DNA from: Zopfochytrium polystomum
Taxonomy: Eukaryota > Chytridiomycota > Chytridiomycetes > Chytridiales > Chytridiaceae
DNA length: 64,000 bases
Assembly: GCA_025765615.1 (NCBI GenBank)
Contig: JAIVFJ010000012.1
Span: forward strand, 310,001-374,000
Direction of reading: 5' to 3'
Part shown: positions 1 to 11,811 of the stretch, one piece after another
Layout: the number at the start of each line of letters is the position of its first letter
How positions within the stretch are numbered: position 1 is the first letter of the stretch
Notes under the pieces: generated by a model
Database searches by the model: none
Told to the model about the DNA's origin: nothing
Seen by the model: only the letters and a program-made list of their open reading frames with translations
Program-made: the position numbers and the translations under genes

Positions 1-848
1 GCCCCCTCCCGCGGGCGGCGACGCGGCGACGCGGCGTGAAGGGTGATTGCAATGTGAATTAGTTTGCAAAGGCGCCGAATGGCGGGCCGTGGGGCAGGTT
101 AGGGGCGTAAGCGGCAACGGCGGTGCGTCGGCAACGCAGTCGTTAAGCGGTCCGAGTAGAAGCCCCTTGCGAATGCGGAATGATGGCCAATTCGGTTTTT
201 GGTTAATTCAGCTTTAGGCTCAAGCATTGGGGGGTGTGATTTTGGTTGGAGCGCACATGGTTTGCGTCCACAATTAAATAAGAGTTGGAGAAACAATTGA
301 TTTCGTGAGACCCGTGTTCCCATCCAATCCATCCATCCACGCATCCCCTGCCCAATCCGGCCTCCTCCTGTCTTTGCAGGGCCGCCAGCACTGTCTCGAT
401 GTGTCGGGGCTAGATCGGGCGACGAGGCGATCCCGCCGCGATTTCGATGACAGACGGGGAGGGAACGAGACGGCGGAAACGACCAATCCACAAGGCTGAG
501 TGCGTCGGGCCGACAAGTAAACATCACCGTTGCAGCCGCCTATCGCCTTGCCCAAGCACAGTCACGATTCTTCGAGGCTGAATCCTGCTGTTCGAAGGGA
601 GTGAGGTCATGGATCGAAAGTCGAAGCTGGACTCTCGGCTGTGGGCACCAACCTTCAAAACATCGATCTGCTGGCCAATCCCACACCACATAAAGCCCCA
701 TTCTCCAAGCGCGCAGACCCTTCATCCACCTCCAACTTCTCCACCAAATCTCTTTTACCACGAGTGCAGTATCTTTTTCCCCAACCAGTCTAATTATTAT
801 TATTATTATTTTTTTTTTTTTTTGATCAGTCTGGGACCTTGAACACTC
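1..848. other. Non-coding left edge / upstream region of the NLR-like gene
   Basis: I see no convincing coding region here: the open frames lack domain signatures and overlap on both strands. A pyrimidine-rich stretch followed by an ATT/T tract (about 792-823) lies directly before the first ATG of the NLR-like gene at 849, so the right part probably serves as its promoter and 5' leader. Confidence 0.5.
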
Positions 849-3800
849 ATGGCAACCACACGGACTGCAATCTTTGAGTACAATGGAAAGAACAGGCGGA
901 TTGCTGTTCCTGCCACCACTGATCTTGATGATTTGCTTCAGCTTGTGGCAACCCGTTGGAAGATTACAGTTCCCATTGAGTTGGCATATGTGGATTGCGC
1001 GACTGGTGACGAGATGGTCCTTGATGTGGATGATGATCTGCCCAGTCTGCTTTCTCAGAACTTCAAGTGGAAAGTAAGGTCCTTTTGTTTCTCTTGTGCT
1101 TCTTTCTACCAAATTTGTTTCTAAACAATTCCCAAGGTCCTTGTTGATGAGAACTCCTCCAGCTCCACTGCCAGTGTTGCAGCCTCCACCATGAATGCTC
1201 CTGGAATTCCTCCTCCAACGGGATCTGGTTACAGCCACAGTGCATCTGCCACAGCTAGGGATGATAGCCATGATGAGAGTCTTGATCACAAAAAAGGTTG
1301 CTGCAGTTCATTCTTGCACTAGTGATTCAATTCTCTGTATAACTGACCTTAAGGTTTCATCACTTAGATAAGTGGATTGAGCTAATTCCAGATGATTGGG
1401 AGTGCAAAACCTTTGTCCAGAAACATCCTTTCTTCATAAGGTCTGTTTTGTACTCCTTCTGTTAAACCTAGCAACTGACTCAGGTTAAGTTATCGACAGG
1501 CATCAGAGACTGGAATTGCCATGAGCCTGTTCCATGAAATAAGGACAGCTTTGCTCACCGATTTTAGAGGCAGTGTTCTTCCAGAAGAGTCCAGACTATT
1601 TGGTCTGCATCCATTTTGGGATGCAAAGTGCCTTGCATTTGGTCAGAAGTGGGGAGTCAACTTCATGTCTGGACTTTTTCATTCTTCTGTCATCATTCTG
1701 CTATGTTCTGATGCGAGTATGGAGAGAATGCATGAGGCTGACACAAAACCAGACAACTGCCTGCTGGAGGTAAGAATTCCCCATAGAAATATCACCCTGA
1801 TCCGTAAGTTCAGTGGGAGCTTGCGCTCCAGATGAAGAAAGAAAGGGGCCATGACATACTTCCAGTTCTTCTTTCAGGCAAGGTAACTGCCACCCTTGAT
1901 GATGGAAAAAAGGCATTGTTGGTCAAAAACTTCAGCACATTTGACTTTAGCAAGTTTCCTGACCTGCCCCATGCACATCCACTGAGCCCTGGCCTCCAAA
2001 CTGTGGCAGAAACTGTGAAGATGATTTTGGAGATAAATGGGCCAAAGGCTCATCCTGAGAGCGATGTCCTGAAGTGAGCTTTTGTACTTTTTGATTCTTT
2101 TGCTCTTTGATTTTGTTCTGATAATCCTTCGTTCCTTTACAGTATTGTGACTGAAGCCAGAGAAGTATACAATCGCCGTAAGGCTGATTTGAAGACTCCA
2201 AGTCCAAGCCCAGTTATTTCACTTTCTCGATCCAGATTGTTTGAATTGGAGCAGTGGTTGACTCCACTGTCTGAGCTGATGGATGCAGAGAGACAAGCTT
2301 TACTGAAGAACGTGCTCTCTGGATCTAGACAGTGGCTTCTCAAGAAAGTTTTTCAGTTTCTATCTCCGGTTGATTTTTCAGCAGCCGGTGCCAACAGAGT
2401 GATGTGGTTGAAAGGTGTTGCTGGAGTGGGCAAAACTGTGATGGCTGCCATGGTCTCAAGGGAGCTGCAAGCTCAGGGGATGCTTGGTGGCTTGTTCTTT
2501 TGCAAGCATGATGATGAGCGTCGTAGTAGCGCACACATCCTGGTCTTGACCCTAGCTTTTGGACTTGCGAAGTTCAGTCACCGATTTGGCGAGATTCTTC
2601 TTCAAGTCAAGCAAGATAATCCTGATATTTTGTCTCGATCCGTGTTTGAGACGATGAAAGTGCTACTTGTGCAGCCATTACAGATCATTGTTGATGCTGA
2701 ACACATTGCTGGACCTGTAGTTCTGGTTGTTGATGCCCTGGATGAGTGTGGTGCCATCTACAAAAGGAATGAGATTCTTTCAGTGTTTCAGGAGCTGAAC
2801 AGGCTGCTTCCAGCCAATGTGAAGATGCTGGTGACTGGACGCCCAGAAGAGGACATTGCCAAAGCTTTTGAGAAGATTCCACTTCAGCAGATTGAGCCAA
2901 CTGCTGAAGAGAACACAAAGGACCAGATTGAGTTCACAAGAGACTTCCTGAGGTCCTTGAATGCTGAACCATTTGTGGTTGATGAGGGATCCAAGATTCT
3001 TGTGTCAAAGTCCTCTGGGATATTTGTCTGGCTTGTGACTGCTTGCGCCTATCTAAGGAAATCAGAGGGTGAAGAAATCACTCTGAAACAGATTGAGGAC
3101 CTTCCTGAGGGTGACAAGCTGAATGGAAGCATTGACAGAATGTATGATAGAATCTTCCGTGGCATTCTTCAGTCTGCTAAGAGAGGCCATTTGGAGTCTC
3201 TTCTCAAGGCTGTGCTCACTATCATCATTCTTGCCTATGAACCTCTGAGTGCAGTAGCAATTGTTTCTCTTCTGGATATGGAGAACCCTGAAAATGTGAA
3301 GAGATGCATCCGCATGCTTGACCCCATCCTTGTACTTGATAGTTTGACAAAGAAGATCAGGATTTTCCACAAGTCTGTGAAGGACTACCTGACAAGCCCA
3401 TCAAGATGTGTGCTGGCTGTGGAGATAGACAAAAAGGGTGGCCATTTAGAATTTGCAAATCTGTGCATCTATGCATTGGATAAGAATTTGAAGTTTAACA
3501 TGTGTGACCTTCCCTTCTCATACCATCACTCAGAGATTCCTGATTTCGGTGAAAGGGTGGCAAAGGCAATCCCAGAGCATCTCAAATATGCAGTCAATCA
3601 CTTCTGGGAGCACAGCCTTGTTTTGTTAGACAAGACTCTCACTGCCTCCACAGGACTATCCCTGATTGAGCAAAAAACCGTGGCTCAAGTTCAAGATATT
3701 CTACTTAATCATGGACATCACTACCTGGAAGCTTGCAGCTTGCTAGACTCACTTGATCTTGTTATTCCAGCCATGACCAAGTTGCAATTGCTCTTTCCGA

Positions 3801-5943
3801 GCAATGGGAAACAGAAGCTGCAGACCTTGATGGAAGACATGAAAAGAGTTGTGCAAAAGTTTCTCATTCCCCTCAAGGCCTCTGCATTGCAAGTGTACTT
3901 CACTGCTGCACCTTTTGCTCCAAGTGACTCGGAATTTTACAAATGCTTTGCTGGAAGGGTGCCCAAAAATGTGTCATGCCCAAGGGTGGTGAAGGGTCAG
4001 CCAAGAAGTTGGCCATCTTGTTTGAATGTTCTTGAGGAACACTCTCATTCTGTCACTTCAACAGCATTCAGTCCGGATGGACAGTTCATTGTCTCTGGAA
4101 GTTGGGACAAGACAGTCAGGATTTGGAATGCATCCACTGGTCTGGAGCTTCAAAAGTTGGTGGGGCACACTGATAGGGTCAACACAGCAGCGTTCAGCCC
4201 TGATAACCAGTTGATTGTGTCAGGAAGTATTGACAAGACAGTCAGAACCTGGATTGCATCCACTGGCCAGCAGTTGCTGGTGCTGGAGGGGCACTCAGAG
4301 TCAGTTAGATCAGCAGCATTCAGTCCTGGTGGGCTATTGGTTGTATCTGGAAGTGATGACAAGACAGTTAAGGATTTGGAATGCATCCACTGGCAGTGAG
4401 CTGCACAAGCTGGAGGGACACTCTTCTGGTGTCAACTCCACAGCCTTCAGCCCCGATGGGCGATTTGTTGTTTCTGGAAGTAATGACAGGACAGTCAGGA
4501 TTTGGAGTGCATCCACAGCCCAGGAGCTGCAAAAACTAGAAGGAGACTCTGGTTTTGTCTTCTCTGTAGCATTTAGTCATGATATGCAGCTAATTGTGTC
4601 TGGGAATTGGGACGAAACAGTCACAATTTGGAATGCATTCACTGGCCAGAAGCTGCACCAGCTGGAGGGACACGCAGATTCAGTCAGATCAGCAGCATTC
4701 ATTCCTGATGGGCGCTTAGTCGTGTCTGCAAGTGATGACAAGACTGTCAGGATTTGGAATGCATCTGATGGCGTGGAGCTGTTAAAGTTTGAGGGGCATT
4801 CCGCTGGCATCAACTCTGTAGCATTCAGTCATGATGGGCGCTTTGTTGTGTCTGGAAGTGATGACAAGACAGTCAGAATTTGGAATGCATTAACTGACAG
4901 TGGCCAGGAGATCCATGAACAGGAGGGACACACTGGATCTGTCAGTTTTGCAGCCTTCAGCCCTGATGGGCAGTTTGTTTTGTCCAGAAGTGATGATGAC
5001 AACACAGTCAGGGTCTGGACTGCATCCACTGGCCAGGAGCTGCAAAGGCTGGAAGGACACTCACGTTTTGTAAATTCTGCTGCATTTAGTCCTGATGGGC
5101 AGCTTATTGTGACTGGAAGTGGAGATAAAACTGTCAGAATCTGGAATGCATTTACTGGCCAGGAGCTGCACAAGCTGGAGGGACACTCCAATTATGTAAA
5201 ATCAGCAGAATTCAGTGCTGATGGGAAGTTGGTTGTATCTGGAAGTGATGACAACACAGTGAGGATTTGGAATGCATTCACAGGGCAAGGAGTTGCAAAT
5301 GCTGGAGGGCCACTCTGATGGTGTCAACTCTACAGCATTCAGTCCTGATGGGCAGTTTGTTGTGTCTGGAAGTTACGACAACACAGTCAGGATTTGGAGT
5401 GCAAGTACAGGCCAGGAGTTGCACACGCTAGAGGGACACTCTCATTATGTCAATTCTGCAGCATTTAGCCCTGATGGGCAATTGGTTGTGTCTGGAAGTG
5501 ACGACAAGACTGTCAGGATTTGGAATGCATTAACTGGCCAAGAGCTGCATAGGCTGGATGATTTCACATTTACCATGTCTTCTGGATTTAGTGCTGATGG
5601 CCAGTCTGTTGCTTTGAGGTTTAAAGGTGTAGAGATAAAGCTTATCAGCCTTACAACTGGACGAGAATCAGAAGAGATTGCTGGCACAGCTGCATCCTTC
5701 AAAAGTAGCCTAAAGCATAATTTTTGTGTACGTAATGTGCTGGGGCAGAAACTTCAAGGTCAGAACGGACAAAGTGTTCTTGAATCTGCCTTGCGTGATG
5801 GTGTTTGGTTCTCCCACAATGTCAGCAAAGTTTGCTGCTGGCTGCCTCCTGAATTTCGGGGTGACTGGCAGCTTCTTTTGGAACAAGCAATTTTTTCGCT
5901 TGGTCATGGCTATTCCTCTCTTGTTCACTTTGGATTGTCTTAA
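849..5943 (+). CDS. NLR-like receptor: PB1-like, TIR, NACHT and WD40 repeats (two frameshifts in the WD40 part)
   Basis: Six exons join cleanly: 849-1073, 1137-1296, 1368-1440, 1490-1769, 1832-2073, and 2143 onward. Residues about 1-70 look like a PB1/ubiquitin-fold domain with an OPCA-like acidic stretch (YVDCATGDEM...DVDDDL). Residues about 148-255 are TIR-like: FFISYRQASETG at the first strand, then WDAKCLAFGQKW, SSVIILLCSDAS, and PDNCLLE, whose Glu246 sits where NADase TIR domains carry the catalytic Glu, then DILPVLL. A NACHT NTPase follows, with P-loop GVAGVGKT at about 418-425 and Walker B LVVDALDEC near 523. Twelve canonical WD40 repeats plus one degenerate repeat run from about residue 955, then a 90-residue tail. 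Joined, the protein would be about 1,590 residues. Single-base insertions near 4375 and 5280 break the frame, so as read the protein stops at 4399 after fewer than three repeats. The role is inferred: NACHT-WD40 proteins act as signal-controlled oligomerising receptors in fungal non-self recognition. Pseudogene, allele or assembly error are all possible. Confidence 0.8.
4027..5580 (+). repeat. Tandem WD40-coding repeats, about 126 bp each
   Basis: Thirteen units of about 42 codons each read roughly GHxxxVxSxAFSPDGQxVVSGSxDKTVRIWNASTG. Units are very similar at the DNA level: GATTTGGAATGCAT and TTCAGTCCTGATGGGCAG recur almost unchanged. The most variable codons are those just after the GH, and in the GQELHxLEG linker. 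High unit identity suggests recent duplication, or homogenisation by unequal exchange, as known for HET-E/NWD-type fungal genes. The last unit (about 5545-5670) has lost the GH and WD hallmarks. Confidence 0.85.
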
Positions 5944-6489
5944 ATCAAGACAGTATGGCTTGTCTCTTCTTATCTCATTGCTCCTTGATAATGTAGAAGT
6001 CATGTTTTTTGCTTTTTTTTTTTTTTTTTGGGTTGACGCTCCAGCGAAGTTTTGTTACCCAAGTTCCCAATACAGGTCGAGGGAATACAGCCAATATTCG
6101 CACCTCACCTCAGCTGTCCATGGGGTAGCTACTGCTGGTGCCATCATCAGCGAAGGAGAATCCAGAGCCCAAACCGTGGGCGAGTGTGCAGGTAAGCACT
6201 TGCTTTCCGTTCTCCTGCCCTTTCGCCAATGCATTCGCCGCCTTAACCTGCCTCGGTCCCTCTTCCCGTTTGACTTACATCATACTAAATAACTCAAGTC
6301 TGAAATTAGCATCTCGTCGTAGTGCACAGATTCGGCCACGTTGAAGTAAGGAGAAGGAGAACACTTAGAAACTCCTGTTAACGGTTGTGAGCCCCTCTCA
6401 TTCTGAAACTTTTCTGTTTTTCAGGAGAGCAATCCACCCAGTTCGTCAAGAGATGCGTTGGTCGGGTCTTCGCACACACACACACATAT

Positions 6490-6890
6490 CAGCTCATCCC
6501 CGAAGTTGCGGCAACGGCATTCCGACAGTGCTGGTGGGATGCAAGAAAGACCTGCACGACGACGCTGCGACGATCGTGGAGCTTGCGGAACGCGGACAGC
6601 GCCCAGTCGCGTGGGAGGAGGTGCGCTGTGTCAATTTACACTGGCCCCAGCCAGTCCGTCTCCAACAAGAGCAAGAAATTAACCGCACGTACTTAGGGTG
6701 CAAGCAGATTGGTGCGTTCTGGTACGTTGAGTGCAGCGTCCAGCGCAGCGGAGACGGGCTGGACGCGGAGTTTGCAAGCGCAGAGCGTGCGGCGCCGTGG
6801 GACAGGTGGGACCACAAACGGTGGCGCCGCCAACGGCGGCGGCGATTCCGGTTGTGGCCTTGGCGGTTCTGGTGAGTCCGTGGGCATTAG
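6490..6890 (+). pseudogene. C-terminal half of a Rho-family small GTPase
   Basis: The first part encodes GIPTVLVGCKKDL (G4 region, with CKKD in place of the usual TKxD, a variant known in Rho proteins) and a Rho-type insert ending PVAWEE. A probable intron runs from the GTGCGC after GAGGAG (about 6620) to TACTTAG (about 6700). The next exon encodes GCKQIGAFWYVECS, which holds the G5 motif ECS, and then GLDAEFASAERAA. An Arg-rich tail follows, but I cannot read a terminal CAAX box after any plausible last splice. No exon with the P-loop, switch I or DTAGQ was found between 5944 and 6480. I therefore call it a truncated or decayed Rho/Cdc42-like gene. A gene with undetected 5' exons is the alternative. 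Confidence 0.6.
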
Positions 6891-6967
6891 TCTGGGAGGG
6901 CGGCTGCGCTTTATTATTGACCTTCCGCCAATTCTAGGGAAAAGTTGTGCTTTGCGCGCGTCGTAAG

Positions 6968-7557
6968 CTGGCATGCTTCAGAGCCTGGTTGAAGCTCATG
7001 TCAATCGTACTCAGAACCCAAAAGACAGTTTTTGCAAATCATGCCAATTGATTTGCGCAACAGTCCAATATTTCACGACAGCTGTGTTGTATTAGCGGAT
7101 TTACATGCTGACTCTTTCTTTTCTTTCTTCCCCTTCGACGCTTAGCCGTACAGAAAATTTGAAATTGTACTACCAGTCAATGCCCTGCTAATCTCCATTT
7201 CGTTCAATCTTCTCTCTGGGTCTTCCGCTACTTAGCGAGTCACGGAGTTTCAGCCGATGGCAGCCGTCATTTAGATGGTGTTTTTCCTCCTTACTCCATC
7301 TGAAACTAGGGAAGTAGGGGAACCATTGTGCAAAGCAACAGTTGTCACCTTCTTGAATCTTAAAAACGCTTGCTCTTGGCTTTCACAAACATTCAGATTT
7401 GAAGAGCGGTTGGACGGTGAACAAAGAGCGAGTAGGAAATGAATGGAGACGACTGTCTTGGAGAACAAAACGAATACCATCCCCCCCTCATACGCACACC
7501 TCAGAAAAAGTCAAATGTGCGGCGTCGTGCTCGCGGCTGACCCAGTCTTGGCCATCC
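6968..7557. other. Intergenic, no feature seen
   Basis: No domain-bearing frame is visible on either strand. It lies between the Rho fragment and the 3' end of the chitin synthase gene on the minus strand and probably contains that gene's 3' untranslated region. Confidence 0.4.
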
Positions 7558-10500
7558 TCACGCCACCCCCGGCACCAGCAGTCGTTGTTGCTCCTGCGGG
7601 TCAAATGGGCCTGTTGCGTACCCTCCTCCACTTCCTTCGACATTCAGACTCCCCGTCTCCAAGTGCCGGTACCCCGAGACATCCGGCTGGATCATTGCGT
7701 TCCCGGTTTTGTTCCCAGCCGCCAGCTTGTCGTACAGCCCGGGACCGCCCAGTTGCTGCTGCTGCTGCTGCTGGAACTTTCGCCGCCGCGCCGCTCCTCC
7801 CGAGCAGCAGCCAAACACGTCCGTGAATAACTTGCCAACGACAAACAGTAGCGCCCCGGCCAGCTTGAACACCTGCAGAAACGCGATTGAGAACAGCAGC
7901 ACCGTCAGGTACACGTCGACATCGTGAACGTAGAACGCGGCGAAGGCAAATAGTGCCGCGTTCGAAAATATGTAAAAGAGCAGCAGCTTGGTGCGGAAGC
8001 CTTGGTATTCGTCTTCAACCGTCAGGCGCGCTTTGGATGCCGCGGCGTCAAAGGCTGCGGAGTGGCGAAGCGCCGCAGAGGCGTGGAGCTCTTTTTTCGA
8101 GTCGTTGTAGTGAGTGGAGAGGTCCGCTTTGTTCGCCGCTACATTGATGTCGGCAAGAACCGTGCCGTCCTCTTGTTTTACTGCCGCCACTGTGGGCAAT
8201 GCTTCCGCCTTTCCATCGCCTCTGATTGAATAAAAAAAGGGTAAGGGGCGAAAAGCAGGTGTTTCCGAGAATCGTCCGGTACTAACTTTGTTCCCCAAGA
8301 CACATCATGAATATTTGAGAGGGCGTAAATATTCAGAACGTTGATGTACGACGGAAGCACAATCATATCTAAAAAGAAAAGATTCAGTCCCATGGCAGTG
8401 CATCGCCTGGAAGATATGTATACGATCTCACATTGTATGAAACACGTGAACATGTGCGCAACATCCAGCTGCAGCAAACTCGCCAGGAACATGACTCCGT
8501 ACGTGCTAATGATCGAAAGCAAGTACGTTATCTTGAGCCAAAGTCTCTTGTCCAAGTTCTTTTGCACTGTGTCGTGCATGACTGAAGTTGTTTGCCAGAG
8601 TACTGAGTTAATGATATACTGTAAGGCATCGCCAGTTGGTTGCTGCGCTGCGGTAGCCACGTCAGAGAGGAGTGTGTCGTAAGAAGCTGAGAGGGCGTTT
8701 GTATCTGTGGAAAGCAGGGATATGATACGGTAGACCAAAAGTACGACCATTCCGGTACCCACGAGCCCAAGAACGAACATCGTGGTCTGTCACACGGTGA
8801 ACAGCAACCATAACGATTAGAAATTCATGCACGATAGAGCCACCAAGTAAAAGTAACAAAGACTCTGGACTCACGGTATATGTCCAGCGGAAAGCCTGCG
8901 GCCGATTTCCAAAAGCGATAATAAACAGCAGTGATAGCAGGACCGGGTATACAAACAAACCGGCCTCTATCAGCCCGCTCAGAATTTTCTGCTGCAAGGT
9001 TGGTCCGTATGTCTGTCGTGGCGCGTAGTTGTCCGTGATCATGCCCTTCAGATCGTTGAAAAGGAAGTAAAACGTCGTGGAAAAGTTCCCGAGGATAAAC
9101 CATGAAATGATTTGGTTGAGGACGTTGTATCCGTGCTGAATAGTGAAGGCGATTTTGCGTGGGAAGCGGTGCCCCGATCTGGAGATAAAGCCAAGAAGTC
9201 AGCTGGTGGACACAAAAGTTTGAACAACGGAGAAACTCACTTCCAAACTTGGGCCAAATTGGCAAGAGCATAGAATCCCGCAAACAGAGAACCGTTGAGC
9301 CAGCGGCGACGCTGCGATAAGAACTCGGGCACAGTGTTTGGAACGTCTGTTTCCGCGTACGCTTTTGACACGTACTTCAAAATCCAACGCGAATGACGCT
9401 TTGCAACCAGTTCAAAACAGAGAATGCGATCCTCCGCCTTTGTAGCTTATCATTATGTTTTGCTTTATGCATTTCATGTAATTCCGTACCAGGTACAAGT
9501 TTGCATTGAATACTGATTTCGTCGCGGCATCGCCTGAGCGCTGTTCTCCCTCGAAGTACTTCGCGAGAGGCCCAGTGTTCGGACCGTTGTCTTGCAAGGC
9601 TTCATACCGATATGCCGAGAACGCGCCAGGAAGTACGCTGATGTAACCAAAAACCGATTCAAGTGCTGGAGAGTCATGAAACATGTGTGAGTTGAATGGT
9701 TTGTCACCGCTGACAATTTTCGTTTCGACTTACATTTGTCCAGCAGATTTGAGATCTTGTACTCAAAATTCTGATTTGTGAACAATCAGTTGATTCTGAC
9801 TTCGCCGTATTGATGGAAGAACAAAGTACCTGAGATGCCACAAGGGGATTTGCCAAATTCTTCCAGTATTCGGCACCCTTTCCGAGATCCGCCCTGATTT
9901 CACCGCAAGCTCCAGCCACTTGCTCATTTCGGAAAAAGGCCTCCCACAAGTGATACAAGGACGACGCAGATGGCTTCGTTCCGACGTCAATCAACTGCAA
10001 AAGTTGAACAGGAAAATTACATTTTAGGATGGAAGCTGCGGAGAACATACAAGGACGTACCACACAAACGCGCGGCTGCAACAACGGAGCAAACGCATGG
10101 AAAAACCATCTTAAGGGGAAAGTCAGTATCGGGTATGTCCAACCCACAAAAACCTACCTATGCGAATTGATCTTCTTCATGTTGCGTTCCTTCAAACAGA
10201 ACATGAGCTGCATTGGAGGGAATCCGTCGGCGGGACCCCAGAGCTTCAGCGACGGGTCCATGAAGACTTGCGATGTGAGCTCGTACAAGTCTGGCGGAAA
10301 ATAAGCTACGAGTCGACAACTAAGGGGAGGACTTACGCGCTTCGACTGGCTTCTTGTTTACCGATGATTGAGCCAGACCGTCCTGGTAAACCCCCATAAC
10401 TTCGAGTACTTTGAGGACGTCGGGATGAATCTTTGACCGTCCGTCTGATACGATACAAATGACCACCTTTTTCCAAGAATCCTTGTCCCAGCCCCATTTG

Positions 10501-11240
10501 CCTCTCGAACAAATGTCGCGCAAGTTCTCAGCAAGGGCGAACATTGTCCGGTTGAACAATTCCGCGTTCTCGTTGTACATAGTAACCACAACGAATATCT
10601 CGGTGGTACGACCGTAGTTCGCGACGCGGAGATTGAAGTTGTTTTCGCGGAAATTATCAGGATCTGGTTACGTGATCAATTGCCGTTCCAACACTCGCCC
10701 TGCAAGGCATTCGTCCTCACCGCAGGTTACAGCTGAATATCGCATTGTTTTAAACTCCTCCGATTCCGAAAACCTGCCCTCAAGCACCGCCTCCGGAACT
10801 CGGCTCTTTACGACAAAGTTCCCGCTTGGCGACAGCTTGATGACTTTCTTTGTGCGATTGAGCGTCGCCGACATCTCGAGGGACGTGAACGCTCGCTGAA
10901 GCTTCGATTGGTCTGCCTTTTGCTGCGTTTGCTGCCGTGGCATATTGGGCGAGTTTGGACCGGCCGAGGGGGCCGCGGACACTGCAGCGCTGACGTCGGC
11001 CGAGAAGCTGTACTGGGTCTGGCCCAGAAGCGGCTGTCTTGGTGGCGGCGGTGCCGGTGCCCCCGGCGGGGCTGTGCGACTGGCGATCATTTGGGAGTCG
11101 TCTTCATCGGAGTCAGTCACGAACTCTTCGCCATGAATGGTGACCGAGTCTCGGGCCGATCGCTGGTCATCGTTGCCACCGTAGGGCGTGCTCGATGGGA
11201 GCAGGTAGTCGCGGCGCGATGGATCCTGAGTACGTGGCAA
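7558..11240 (-). CDS. Chitin synthase (glycosyltransferase family 2, division I type)
   Basis: A multi-exon gene starting at 11240 and ending at 7558. It makes chitin from UDP-N-acetylglucosamine at the plasma membrane. The N-terminal 190 residues are a Pro/Ala-rich cytosolic tail. The catalytic domain then reads in order: [105 protein letters not shown], then AEDR after an intron near 9430-9480, and [10 protein letters not shown]. These include the UDP-binding, acceptor and product-channel motifs (EDR, QRRRW) of division I chitin synthases. About seven hydrophobic segments follow. The C-terminal tail contains a short Gln run and ends [16 protein letters not shown]. All key residues seem present and no frameshift was found, so the gene looks intact. 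The chitin synthase class (I, II or III) was not resolved. Confidence 0.93.
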
Positions 11241-11811
11241 TACATGAGGTTCGAAGGAGCATTGGCCGTCTTAAAGAGCGATCTACCCATTCTCCCACAA
11301 GGGTCCCATACCATTCGGCAGGATCTAGCGAGCGAGCGAAGCCTAAGAGACTGCCGCGTTGCCAGAAGGGGCGGGTGGCGTGTTCGGAAGGCGGGAGTGC
11401 GAGGAGAAGAGGAAGAGGGGGGTGGCTGTGGGCTGTGGGCGGCGTGCACTTCTTTCCGCTTTGAGATGCTGCTTCGTGAGCCTGCTTGGCTCGTAGTACG
11501 GAGAGAGTAAGAGGGAGAGCGACAGAGAGAGCGACAGAGAGAGAGGGACGGCGGTCTGTGCGGGGAAAGGGACGACCCTCCGACAGACAGACAGACACCT
11601 GGCGGTGGCTGTGTCGATGGTCTCTGTCCATGCAGTGGGAAGAACAAACGGATTGCTACTGCTTGCGACACGCAGCCAACGCCAGCCAGCCTCACGCCAG
11701 CCCCTCCTTCCACCTCTGCCCCCCGCTGTGTACGCTTCATTCCTCGCTCCATCACCAGTCAGGTCCCGCTCGCTGGTCTCGATCAATCGTTTTCCTCTGT
11801 AGCGATCCAAC
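11241..11811. promoter_or_regulatory. Divergent promoter region between chitin synthase and secreted-protein genes
   Basis: The two genes point away from each other across about 570 bp. It holds a purine-rich GAGAGCGACAGAGAGA-type simple repeat (about 11505-11550) and an AGACAGACAGACA run (about 11582-11597). No clear TATA box was recognised. Shared regulation is possible but not shown by the sequence. Confidence 0.4.

Noticed and set aside
1441..1500. Apparent third frameshift in the NLR-like gene at the exon 3/4 join
   Set aside because: Using the acceptor TTAAG (exon start 1490) instead of GACAG restores frame and yields FFISYRQASETG, the expected first TIR strand.
6175..6215. VGECAGKHLLSVL as the P-loop of the Rho GTPase
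   Set aside because: It lacks the GxxxxGK[ST] pattern, lies across a good GTAAGC donor, and no switch region follows.
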